NCBI GenBank assembly: GCA_015657635.1
Contig: JACDQM010000151.1
Location: forward strand, 1-44,924
DNA: 44,924 nucleotides
Reading direction: 5' to 3'
Source: Roseateles sp.
Lineage (GTDB): Bacteria; Pseudomonadota; Gammaproteobacteria; Burkholderiales; Burkholderiaceae_C
The notes below the pieces were generated by a model. It was not told where the DNA came from. It saw only the letters and a list, made by a program, of their open reading frames with translations, and did no database searches. This document shows positions 32,432-40,784 of the stretch, piece by piece; within the stretch, counting starts at the first letter, position 1, and the number at the start of each line of letters is the position of its first letter. The translations under genes were made by a program, and so were the position numbers.

Positions 32432-34573
32432 ATGAAGCTGCTGACCCGCACCGTGCCCGCCGTACTCGCCGGCACCTTCGCCCTGCTGGCCACCGCCGGC
32501 CATTCGCAAACCCTGAGCTACCCGCAGACCCGCAAGGTCGATCAGGTCGACAGTTATCACGGCCAGCGCATCGCCGACCCCTACCGCTGGCTGGAGGACG
32601 ACAACAGCGCCGACACCAAGGCCTGGGTGCAGGCGCAGAACGCCGTCACCGAGCGCTTTCTGGCGGCCATGCCGCAACGCGCACCGGTGCGCAAGCTCTA
32701 CACCGAGCTGTTCAACTTCGAGAAATTCGGCGTGCCCTTCAAGGAAGGCGGCCGCTACTTCTGGACTCGCAATGACGGCCTGCAGCAGCAGGACGTGGTC
32801 TACACCGCCACATCGCTGACGGCCGCGCCCACCGTGGCGCTGGACCCCAACACCCTGTCCAAGGACGGCACCGTGGCGCTGACCGGCACCGTGCCCTCGC
32901 CCGACGGCAAGCTGCTGGCCTATGGCGTGGCGATGGGCGGCTCGGACTGGCAGCGCTGGCAGGTGCGTGACCTGGCCACCGGCCAGGATCTGCCCGACCG
33001 CATCGAATGGGTGAAGTTCTCGCGCGCCGCCTGGACGCCTGATTCCAAAGGCTTCTTCTACTCACGCTATGACGCACCCAAGGAAGGCCAGGCACTGACC
33101 GGCGCCAACTTCTTCCAGAAGCTCTACTACCACCGCCTGGGCACGCCGCAGTCCGAAGACCAACTGGTGATGGAGAACAAGGCCGAGAAGCAATGGGGCT
33201 TCGGCGCGCAGGTGGCCGACGATGGCTCGGCCGTGCTGATCAACGTCTGGCGCGGCTCCGGCCGGCGCAATGGCCTGATGCTGCTGCCGCTGCAAAAAGG
33301 CGCCTATGCCGGCGGCACGCCCGTGCCGCTGACGATGGACTTCGACGCCGAATATGTGCCCGTCACGCTGGCCGACAACACCTTGTACCTGCGCACCAAC
33401 AAGGATGCGCCGCGCGGCCGACTGGTGGCGGTGGACCTGGCGCGGCCAGCACCGGCACAGTGGCGCACCGTGGTGCCCGAAGGCCCCGACGCGATGACCG
33501 GCGCCAGCGGCGTGGCCGGCCGTTTGCTGCTGCAGTACCTGCGCGATGCGTCCACCGTGGTGCGGATGTTCGACCCGACAGGCAAGGATCTGGGCGAGGT
33601 GGCGCTGCCCGGCGTGGGCACTGCGCGCGGCTTCGGCGGCCGCTGGCGCGACAGCGAAACCTTCTTCAGCTACGCCAGCCTGAACTCGCCCGGCGAGATC
33701 TACCGCCTGGAGCCCACCAGCGCCCAGGCCAGCCTGTTCAAGAAGCCGAGCACCGCCTTCCCGAGTGACGAGTTCGTCACCGAGCGCCATTTCGTCACCA
33801 GCCGCGATGGCACCCGCGTGCCGGTCTTCATTGCGCACCGCAAGGGGCTCAAGCTCGACGGCAGCCACCCGACGCTGCTGTATGGCTACGGCGGCTTCAA
33901 TGTGCCGCAGACGCCCAGCTATGGCGTGACCGCAGCCACCTGGATGCGCATGGGCGGCGTCTATGTGCTGGCCTCGCTGCGTGGCGGCGGCGAGTATGGC
34001 GCGGCCTGGCATGAAGCCGGCACCAAGCTGAAGAAGCAGAACGTCTTTGACGACTTCATCGCCGCGGCTGAATGGCTGATCGCCAACAAGTACACGCAGC
34101 CGTCCAAGCTGGCCATCAACGGCGGCTCCAACGGCGGCCTGCTGGTGGGCGCGGTGGTGAACCAGCGCCCCGAGCTCTTCGGCGCGGCGGTGCCAGCGGT
34201 CGGTGTGATGGACATGCTGCGCTTCCACAAGTTCACCATCGGTTGGGCCTGGGTCAGCGACTACGGTTCGGCGGACGATGCGCAGCAGTTCGGCGCGCTG
34301 CGGGCCTACTCGCCGCTGCACACCATCCGCACGGGGGCCAGCTATCCGGCCATCCTGGTGACCACGGCCGACCGCGACGACCGCGTGGTGCCGGCACACA
34401 GCTTCAAGTACACCGCGGCGCTGCAGGCAGCCGACACCGGCCCGGCGCCCAAGCTGATCCGCATCGAGACCCAGGCCGGCCACGGTGCCGGCAAGCCGAC
34501 CTCCAAGATCATCGAGGAGCGCTCGGACATGCTGGCCTTCATCGCCCACAGCGTCGGGATGACGCTGCGCTGA
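32432..34573 (+). CDS. Prolyl oligopeptidase family serine peptidase
   Basis: This 713-residue enzyme has a signal peptide (KLLTRTVPAVLAGTFALLATAGHSQ) and so is probably periplasmic. The family opening DPYRWLEDDNSADTKAWVQAQN is seen in part (YRWLEDD), followed by a seven-bladed propeller (about 90-430) and the catalytic domain. The nucleophile Ser566 lies in NGGSNGGLL, the Asp near 650 in DRDDRVVP, and His684 in GHGAGKP. Prolyl oligopeptidases cut short peptides after proline. ATG 32432 is chosen because it opens the signal peptide. A REP-like hairpin follows 11 bases after the stop. Confidence 0.9.
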   Translation: MKLLTRTVPAVLAGTFALLATAGHSQTLSYPQTRKVDQVDSYHGQRIADPYRWLEDDNSADTKAWVQAQNAVTERFLAAMPQRAPVRKLYTELFNFEKFGVPFKEGGRYFWTRNDGLQQQDVVYTATSLTAAPTVALDPNTLSKDGTVALTGTVPSPDGKLLAYGVAMGGSDWQRWQVRDLATGQDLPDRIEWVKFSRAAWTPDSKGFFYSRYDAPKEGQALTGANFFQKLYYHRLGTPQSEDQLVMENKAEKQWGFGAQVADDGSAVLINVWRGSGRRNGLMLLPLQKGAYAGGTPVPLTMDFDAEYVPVTLADNTLYLRTNKDAPRGRLVAVDLARPAPAQWRTVVPEGPDAMTGASGVAGRLLLQYLRDASTVVRMFDPTGKDLGEVALPGVGTARGFGGRWRDSETFFSYASLNSPGEIYRLEPTSAQASLFKKPSTAFPSDEFVTERHFVTSRDGTRVPVFIAHRKGLKLDGSHPTLLYGYGGFNVPQTPSYGVTAATWMRMGGVYVLASLRGGGEYGAAWHEAGTKLKKQNVFDDFIAAAEWLIANKYTQPSKLAINGGSNGGLLVGAVVNQRPELFGAAVPAVGVMDMLRFHKFTIGWAWVSDYGSADDAQQFGALRAYSPLHTIRTGASYPAILVTTADRDDRVVPAHSFKYTAALQAADTGPAPKLIRIETQAGHGAGKPTSKIIEERSDMLAFIAHSVGMTLR

Positions 34574-34583
34574 AGCTGCTTCA

Positions 34584-34611
34584 GGGGTCAGGCCTTGTCG
34601 CGCCTGACCCC
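34584..34611. repeat. REP-like hairpin after the peptidase gene
   Basis: GGGGTCAGGC (34584-34593) and GCCTGACCCC (34602-34611) are perfect arms around 8 bases. The sequence matches the core of the repeats at 15714, 16724 and 16750. In this position it may also stop transcription. Confidence 0.6.
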
Positions 34612-34739
34612 AGCGCGGAAGATGCACAGGCGCAAAGGCCCTGATCCGGCCTTTGCCCGTTGCCGGAAGCGGGGAAGATCTTCCCTGTTCCGATCGGCCT
34701 GTCCAGCAGGCCGGACGTGTCGCCCTGTCAGGAGTCCGC

Positions 34740-36508
34740 ATGCAGACCTTCAGCAACCTGCGCATCAGCGCCAAACTTGCAGTCGCCTTCGCGGCCATGC
34801 TGCTGCTTCTCGCCGGACTGGCGCTGTTTGCCGCCTCACGATTGCAGCTGATCCAGTCGGAAGCCCGCCAAATCAGCGGCAACTGGCTGCCGGCCACTCG
34901 CTTTGCGATGGCGATGGCGACCGACATCACCGAATACCGCGTCGGCGTCCTGCGGGCGATGACCTCCACTTCGCCGGAAGACGAGAAGGTGGCCACCGCA
35001 GCGATGGAACATGCCCAGGCCAGCTTAAAAAAGAATGACGAGAGTTACGAGAAGCTGCTCACTGATGACGCCGAGCGCAAGCTGTATCAGGATTTCCAGG
35101 CCGCCTGGTCGAAGTACCAGTCGCTGGCCTCGAAAATGCTGCAACTGAACCGCAGCGATGACCTGTCAGGTGCGGCCCGCCTGCAGCGAACTGAGGTGGT
35201 CCCCGCCTTTGACGCCACCGCCAAGGCCATCGACAGTTTGGTGACCTTCCAAACGAAAGGTGCCGACGAGTCGGCATCAAACGCCGAGTCCACGTATTCC
35301 GGCGCCTTGACCGGCCTCCTGCTGGTTGGGCTGCTGGCCGCCGGATTGGCCGCATGGCTGGGCTGGATGCTGACACGCGCCATCACCGGGCCGCTGTCCC
35401 AGGCGGTGGCTGCAGCCGATCGCGTTGCCAACGGCGATCTGAGTCAGCCCATCGATGTGACGGGCAAGGATGAAACCGCGCAGCTGCTGGCGGCAATGCA
35501 GCGCATGCAGCAGAGCCTGATCTCGACCGTCAGCAATGTGCGCGAGGGCTCCGAATCGGTGGCCACCGCCAGTGCCGAGATTGCGCAGGGCAATGCCGAT
35601 CTGTCGGCCCGCACCGAAGACCAGGCCTCGTCGCTGGAGGAAACCTCGGCAACGATGGAACAGCTCAGTGCCACCGTGCGCCAGAACGCCGACAGCGCGC
35701 AGACCGCCAATCAGCTGGCGCAGAGTGCCAGCGAAGTGGCGCGCAACGGCGGCCAGGTGGTCGGCGAGGTGGTGAGCACGATGCGCGGCATCGAGGACAG
35801 CTCCAAGCGCATCGCCGACATCATCACCGTGATCGACGGCATCGCCTTCCAGACCAATATCCTGGCGCTGAACGCCGCGGTGGAAGCGCCCGCGCCGGTG
35901 AGCAAGGGCGTGGCTTCGCAGTGGTGGCCAGCGAGGTGCGCAGCCTGGCCCAGCGCAGCGCCGACGCCGCCAAGGAAATCAAGAGCCTGATCAGCGCTTC
36001 GGTCGAGCGCGTGCAAAGCGGCACGCAGCTGGTGGACCGCGCCGGCCAGACCATGCAAGACATCGTCAGCTCGGTGCAGCGCGTGGCCGACATCGTCGGC
36101 GAGATCAGCAGCGCCAGCGTCGAGCAGAGCGCCGGCATCGCCCAGGTCGGCGAAGCCGTCACCCAGCTTGACCGCGCCACGCAGCAGAATGCCGCGCTGG
36201 TGGAAGAAAGTGCCGCCGCCAGCGAGAGCCTGAAGTCCCAGGCCTCGCGCTTGCTGGAGGCCGTGGCGAGCTTCAAGCTGGCCGCACAAGCGCACAGCTT
36301 CAGCAAGCCCACTCCGGCTGCGCCAGGCCACAAGCCAGCGTACAAACCCGCCCCGGCGAAACAAGCCAAGCCGGTCTCGGCCAGCAGCAGCCCGGCAGTG
36401 CCACTGCGCCGCAGCGCTGCCCCGCCGCCACCCGCCCCGGCGCCGCGCAGCAGCAGTAGCAAAGCTGCAGCCCCTGCGGCCGACGACGGCGATTGGAGCG
36501 AATTCTGA
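34740..36508 (+). pseudogene. Methyl-accepting chemotaxis protein, one frameshift
   Basis: From ATG 34740 the protein has a first membrane helix, a periplasmic four-helix-bundle sensor (about 30-185), a second membrane helix ([20 protein letters not shown]), a HAMP domain and the signalling domain. The frame breaks in the hairpin tip after [10 protein letters not shown]. Restoring one G near 35887 gives the invariant [20 protein letters not shown] and runs on to the TGA at 36508. The repaired protein has about 589 residues and ends DDGDWSEF, similar to the WxxF pentapeptide that tethers CheR and CheB. The ligand is unknown. The break falls in the most conserved part of the family, where true loss would be fatal, which argues for an artefact. 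Confidence 0.88.
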
Positions 36509-36679
36509 GCGGAGTCACCGCCATCCCGGCTTTCTGAGTGCCCAGGCCGCGTGCCGCCGACATCCGGCAGCACGCCAGCGCCCGCACCCCACGCGCTCAA
36601 CACCACCACGCCGCAGCCCCATGCCGCGCCTGCTCCGCAGGTGCACAGCGTCCCGGGCGGCGTCAGAAGCGCCTTTGAC

Positions 36680-36711
36680 GCCCCAGGCCCCTGGCCTGGG
36701 GCTCTTTTTTT
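36680..36711 (+). terminator. Strong Rho-independent terminator
   Basis: GCCCCAGGCC (36680-36689), loop CCT, GGCCTGGGGC (36693-36702), then TCTTTTTTT. It terminates transcription from the chemoreceptor side. The T-run overlaps the stop of the convergent CDF gene. The 171 bases between 36508 and the hairpin hold no gene I can support. Confidence 0.9.
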
Positions 36712-37636
36712 ACGCCCGTTCCAGCGGCTCGAAGCAAGGCTGCATGAAGGGCACACGCACCGCCTGCAAGGTGACATGGCCGATGCGAAAGCGGGCAGCG
36801 AGCTGCGCGCTGGCATCGCGCAGAAAGGCGTCGTCCGCGCCGCCGTCCGGCATCACCAGATGTGCGGTCAGCGCGATCTCGGTGCTGCTCATGGCCCACA
36901 CATGCAGATCGTGCACACGCTCGACGCCCGGCAGCCGCTCCAGCAGCGCCCGCACCTCCACCAGATCGAGCTGCTCAGGCACGCCGTCGAACAGCAGATG
37001 CAGCGACTGGCGGAACAGATGCCAGGTGCCGACGACGATGACGAGCGCGATGACGAGGCTCAGCACCGGGTCGATCCAGGCCCAACCCTGCCACAGCACC
37101 AGCGCCCCGGCCAGCACCACGCCGGCCGAGACCAGCGCATCGGCGGCCATGTGCAGAAAGGCGCCGCGGATGTTCAGGTCATGCTCGCCGCCACGCATGA
37201 ACAGCAGCGCCGTTGCCGTGTTGATGACAATGCCCACGCCAGCCACGGCCATCATGGTCCAGCCCTCGACGGGCTGCGGCGACTGCAGGCGCTGCACCGC
37301 CTCCCAGCCCAGTGAGCCCATGGCCACCAGCAGCAGCAGCGCGTTGATGAAGGCCGCCAGGATGGACGCGCGCTTCCAGCCATAGGTGTGGCGCGCATCC
37401 GGCCGCAGCCGTCCGGCCAGCACCCCGCCCCAGGCCAGCACCAGGCCGGCCACATCGCTGAGGTTGTGGGCGGCATCGGCCAGCAGCGCCAGCGAGTCGA
37501 TCTTCCAGCCGTAATAGGCCTCGACGCCGACGAAGCCCAGGTTCAGCGCGATGCCGATGGCAAAGGCGCGGTCGAAGCTGGCCGGCGCTGGGTGGTGGTG
37601 ATGGTGGCCATGGTCATGGCCGTGGTGATCGTGCAT
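36710..37636 (-). CDS. CDF-family cation exporter (ZitB/CzcD-like)
   Basis: This 308-residue inner-membrane protein exports zinc or similar divalent ions in exchange for protons. It opens with a His-rich stretch (MHDHHGHDHGHHHHH), has six helices, and shows the two metal-site motifs: LLADAAHNLSDV in helix II (HxxxD) and HMAADALVSAGV in helix V (HxxxD). The cytoplasmic C-terminal domain begins near LLFDGVPEQLDL and includes VHDLHVWAMSSTEIALTAH. These motifs match zinc-type CDF proteins. It lies downstream of urtE on the same strand but is probably independent. Confidence 0.9.
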   Translation of the reverse strand: MHDHHGHDHGHHHHHPAPASFDRAFAIGIALNLGFVGVEAYYGWKIDSLALLADAAHNLSDVAGLVLAWGGVLAGRLRPDARHTYGWKRASILAAFINALLLLVAMGSLGWEAVQRLQSPQPVEGWTMMAVAGVGIVINTATALLFMRGGEHDLNIRGAFLHMAADALVSAGVVLAGALVLWQGWAWIDPVLSLVIALVIVVGTWHLFRQSLHLLFDGVPEQLDLVEVRALLERLPGVERVHDLHVWAMSSTEIALTAHLVMPDGGADDAFLRDASAQLAARFRIGHVTLQAVRVPFMQPCFEPLERA

Positions 37637-37684
37637 CGCGGCGGGCTGGAGGGCGGCTGAAAGACAGCCCGCACGATAGCAAGC

Positions 37685-38404
37685 CTAGATGGACACGAGC
37701 TGGCGTATGCCCTTGGCCTGCATCTCGTCGCCGCGGCCGCGCGCGATGAACTCGCCGCGCTCCATCACCAGGTACTGGTCGGCCAACTCCTCGGCGAAGT
37801 CGTAGTACTGCTCGACCAGGATCACGGCCATGCGCTGCTTCTTGCCCTTCGCAATCTCCAGGCCCTCATCGGCCAGCTGGCGCAGCACGCGGCCGATGTC
37901 CTTGATGATGCTGGGCTGTATGCCTTCGGTGGGCTCGTCCAGGATCAAGAGCGAGGGCCCGGCCGCCAGCGCGCGCGCGATGGCCAGCTGCTGCTGCTGC
38001 CCACCCGAGAGATCTCCACCTCGCCGGTGCAGCATCTGCTTGAGCACGGGAAACAGCTCGAACAGCTGCGGCGGGATCGGCGTGCTGCCGCTCTTGTAGG
38101 CCAGGCCCATGCGCAGGTTGTCCTCCACCGTGAGCCGGCCGAAGATCTCGCGGCCCTGCGGCACATAGCCGATGCCGCGGCGCACGCGCTCGTAAGGCGT
38201 TTCGCGGCCGATCTCGGCGCCGTCGAAACTGACGCTGCCGCTCTTGATCGGCACCACGCCCATCAGGCTCTTCAGCAAGGTGCTCTTGCCCACGCCATTG
38301 CGGCCCAGGATCACGCTGATCTCGCCCTGCTGCGCCTCGAAGCTCAGGCCGCGCAGGATGTGGCTGCCGCCGTAGTACTGGTGGATGTTGTCGACCTTCA
38401 GCAT
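37685..38404 (-). CDS. urtE: Urea ABC transporter ATPase UrtE
   Basis: This 239-residue ATPase of the LivF type is one of two in the urea importer. Walker A is GRNGVGKST, the signature LSGGQQQQLAIARAL and Walker B LLILDEPTEGIQPSII, with VILVEQYYDFAEELADQ following, typical of UrtE. ATG 38404 is used; the frame stays open upstream into the repeat region. Unlike most urt operons, where urtD and urtE are nearly adjacent, 327 bases with two inverted-repeat elements separate them here. Confidence 0.92.
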   Translation of the reverse strand: MLKVDNIHQYYGGSHILRGLSFEAQQGEISVILGRNGVGKSTLLKSLMGVVPIKSGSVSFDGAEIGRETPYERVRRGIGYVPQGREIFGRLTVEDNLRMGLAYKSGSTPIPPQLFELFPVLKQMLHRRGGDLSGGQQQQLAIARALAAGPSLLILDEPTEGIQPSIIKDIGRVLRQLADEGLEIAKGKKQRMAVILVEQYYDFAEELADQYLVMERGEFIARGRGDEMQAKGIRQLVSI

Positions 38405-38448
38405 TGCTTGTTTCCTGCCCAAGTGACTGCCACGGTCAACGCGTGCCA

Positions 38449-38546
38449 AGGGTGGCAGGCATCTGCCTGACTCCGTGTCCCCCGCCTCCGGTCGTTCCTC
38501 CCTCCGGCTCCTCCTTTACCTGCGTCAGGCAGATGCCTGCCACCCT
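38449..38546 (+). repeat. Inverted-repeat element, copy B
   Basis: Perfect 22-base arms at 38449-38470 and 38525-38546 (containing GGTGGCAGGCATCTGCC) enclose a 54-base core. The core starts CTCCGTGTCCCCCG (38471-38484) and ends CTCCTCCTTTACCTGCG (38508-38524). It lies between urtE and urtD. The core matches copy A at 1-79 although the arms are unrelated to those of A. The gap 38405-38731 otherwise holds only copy D. Confidence 0.8.
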
Positions 38547-38600
38547 CGGCGCACACGCACCGAGCTCTGCGCTCCAGGCTCTTGGCAGTCCGCGCTGCCG

Positions 38601-38696
38601 GTCGAGCGGCAGTGGGTGCCCGTCGGCCGGAAGTAAAGGGGGAGAGCCGAAGTCTCGGAGGACATGCAGGCCGCCGGGTGCCCGCTGGCGCTCGAC
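38601..38696 (-). repeat. Inverted-repeat element, copy D
   Basis: Arms at 38601-38627 and 38670-38696 pair over 27 positions: 22 Watson-Crick pairs, three G-T pairs and two mismatches. On the minus strand the 42-base core starts CTGCATGTCCTCCG and ends CTCTCCCCCTTTACTTCCG, a diverged form of the copy A and B blocks. It lies in the opposite orientation to copy B, 54 bases away. Confidence 0.7.
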
Positions 38697-38731
38697 TAGC
38701 GCAAGAACCCACCACGCAGTAACGAAGCACA

Positions 38732-39616
38732 TCAACGCCCAAGGTACACCTCCACCACCTTCTCGTTGGACTGCACCTCGGACAGCAGGCCCTCGGCCAG
38801 CACCGAGCCCTCATGCAGCACGGTGACCTTCTTGCGGCCTTGCGTGAGTTGGTCGACGAACTTCATGTCGTGCTCCACCACCACCAGCGAATGCTTGCCT
38901 TCCAGGCTCAGGAAGAGCTCGGCGGTGCGCTCGGTTTCCTCGTCGGTCATGCCGGCCACCGGTTCGTCCAGCAGCAGCAGCATCGGGTCCTGCATCAGCA
39001 GCATGCCGATCTCCAGCCACTGCTTCTGCCCGTGCGAAAGCAGGCCGGCCTGGGTCTGCGCCTGCGGCAGCAGATGGATCAGCTGCAGGGTCTCGGCGAT
39101 GCGGTCCAGCTGCGCGCCGCTCAGGCGCGAGAACAGGCTGGCGCGCACACGGCGGTCAGCCTTGAGCGCCAGCTCCAGGTTCTCGAACACGCTGAGCTGC
39201 TCGTAGACCGTGGGCTTCTGGAACTTGCGGCCGATGCCGATCTGCGCGATCTCGTTCTCGCGCAGGCGCAAGAGATCGATGTTCTGGCCAAAGCTGGCGG
39301 TGCCGCTGTCGGGCCGGGTCTTGCCGGTGATCACGTCCATCATCGTGGTCTTGCCCGCGCCATTGGGACCGATGATGCAGCGCAGCTCGCCCACATCGAC
39401 CATCAGGCTGAGCTTGTTCAGCGCGCGGAAACCGTCGAAGGACACGGTGATCTCGTCCAGGTACAGCGCCACGCCGGTGCCGAAGTCCGGCAGGCCGGCC
39501 TTGAGCACGCGGCCGAAGCTGGCGCCGCGGTCCCCTGACGATTGCTGCGTGGCCGCTTCCTTGGATGCATGTTCGACACGGGCCTTGGCGCCCTGCTCCA
39601 TCAAGTCCGGCGTCAT
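38732..39616 (-). CDS. urtD: Urea ABC transporter ATPase UrtD
   Basis: This 294-residue LivG-type ATPase of the urea importer has Walker A GPNGAGKTTMMDVITGKTRP, the signature LSHGQKQWLEIGMLL and Walker B MLLLLDEPVAGMTDEET, with VVVEHDMKFVDQL following. About 45 residues precede the conserved VALYLDEITVSFDGFRAL start, a polar extension of no known function. Its ATG overlaps the urtC stop by four bases. Confidence 0.93.
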   Translation of the reverse strand: MTPDLMEQGAKARVEHASKEAATQQSSGDRGASFGRVLKAGLPDFGTGVALYLDEITVSFDGFRALNKLSLMVDVGELRCIIGPNGAGKTTMMDVITGKTRPDSGTASFGQNIDLLRLRENEIAQIGIGRKFQKPTVYEQLSVFENLELALKADRRVRASLFSRLSGAQLDRIAETLQLIHLLPQAQTQAGLLSHGQKQWLEIGMLLMQDPMLLLLDEPVAGMTDEETERTAELFLSLEGKHSLVVVEHDMKFVDQLTQGRKKVTVLHEGSVLAEGLLSEVQSNEKVVEVYLGR

Positions 39617-40770
39617 GGTGCCTGCTCTCCTTGCGCTGCCTTCTTCCTGATGCTGCCGAGTTTGCGCGCCAGGCCGATCAGTCCCTGCGGCAGGAACAGC
39701 GTCACCGCAATGAACAAGGCGCCCAGGAAGTACAGCCAGAATTCCGGAAAGGCCTGGGTGAACCAGCTCTTGGCGCCGTTGACGAAGAAGGCACCGACGA
39801 TGGGGCCGATCAGCGAGGCGCGCCCGCCCACCGCAGTCCAGATCGCGATCTCGATGGAGGCCGCGGTCGACATCTCGCCCGGGTTGATGATGCCCACCTG
39901 CGGCACATAGAGCGCGCCGGCCACGCCGCACATCAAGGCCGACAGCACCCAGATCGCCAGCTTGTAGGCCAGCGGGTCGTAGCCGGTGAACATCACGCGG
40001 CTCTCGGCGTCGCGGATGGCCTGCAGCACGCGGCCGAACTTGCTGTTGACGATCCAGCGCGCCAGCAGGAAGAAGGCGATCAGCGTCAGGCCGGTCAGCA
40101 CGAACAAGGCCATGCGCGTCTCGGCTTTAGCCAGCGGCACGCCAAGGATGCGCTTGAAATCGGTGAAGCCGTTGTTGCCGCCGAAGCCGGTCTCGTTGCG
40201 GAAGAACAGCAGCATGGCGGCGAAAGTCAGCGCCTGCGTGATGATCGAGAAGTACACGCCCTTGATGCGGCTGCGGAAGGCGAAGAAGCCGAACACCAGG
40301 GCCAGCAGGCCCGGCACAGCCAGAACCATCAGCATCTGGAAGGCGAAGGAATCGCTGAAGCTCCAGTGCCAGGGCAGCGCCTTCCAGTCGAGGAAGACCA
40401 TGAAGTCCGGCAGATCGCTCTGGTAATTGCCCTCGCGGCCGATCTGGCGCATCAGGTACATGCCCATCGCATAGCCGCCCAGGGCGAAGAACAGGCCGTG
40501 ACCCAGCGAGAGGATGCCGGTATAGCCCCAGATCAGATCCATGGCCAGCGCGCAGATCGCGTAGCACATGATCTTTCCGATCAGGCCCACCGCGTAGTCG
40601 CTCAGGTGCAGCGCGTGGCCCTCGGGCAGCAGCAGATTGAGCACCGGCGCCAGCACGGTGACAGTGATCAGCGCGGCCAGCACGGCCGTCCAGCCCTTGG
40701 GCGAGAGCAGGCGCGGCGCTTGGGGCAGCAAGGTGGCGGCGGGGGTGGCGGGTGTATTCATCATCGTCAT
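39613..40770 (-). CDS. urtC: Urea ABC transporter permease UrtC
   Basis: This 385-residue inner-membrane protein of the LivM family has about ten helices. Conserved stretches are ALAMDLIWGYTGILSLGHG, YAMGMYLMRQIG, TGFGGNNGFTDFK and AIRDAESRVMFTGYDP. MTMMNT offers several close ATGs; the first is used. It begins 14 bases after the urtB stop and overlaps urtD at its end. Confidence 0.92.
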   Translation of the reverse strand: MTMMNTPATPAATLLPQAPRLLSPKGWTAVLAALITVTVLAPVLNLLLPEGHALHLSDYAVGLIGKIMCYAICALAMDLIWGYTGILSLGHGLFFALGGYAMGMYLMRQIGREGNYQSDLPDFMVFLDWKALPWHWSFSDSFAFQMLMVLAVPGLLALVFGFFAFRSRIKGVYFSIITQALTFAAMLLFFRNETGFGGNNGFTDFKRILGVPLAKAETRMALFVLTGLTLIAFFLLARWIVNSKFGRVLQAIRDAESRVMFTGYDPLAYKLAIWVLSALMCGVAGALYVPQVGIINPGEMSTAASIEIAIWTAVGGRASLIGPIVGAFFVNGAKSWFTQAFPEFWLYFLGALFIAVTLFLPQGLIGLARKLGSIRKKAAQGEQAP

Positions 40771-40784
40771 TGCGGTGCTCGTCG

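Noticed and set aside
33062-34996. A 644-residue open frame on the minus strand opposite the prolyl oligopeptidase and chemoreceptor
   Set aside because: Antisense shadow; it spans two real genes and an intergenic hairpin.
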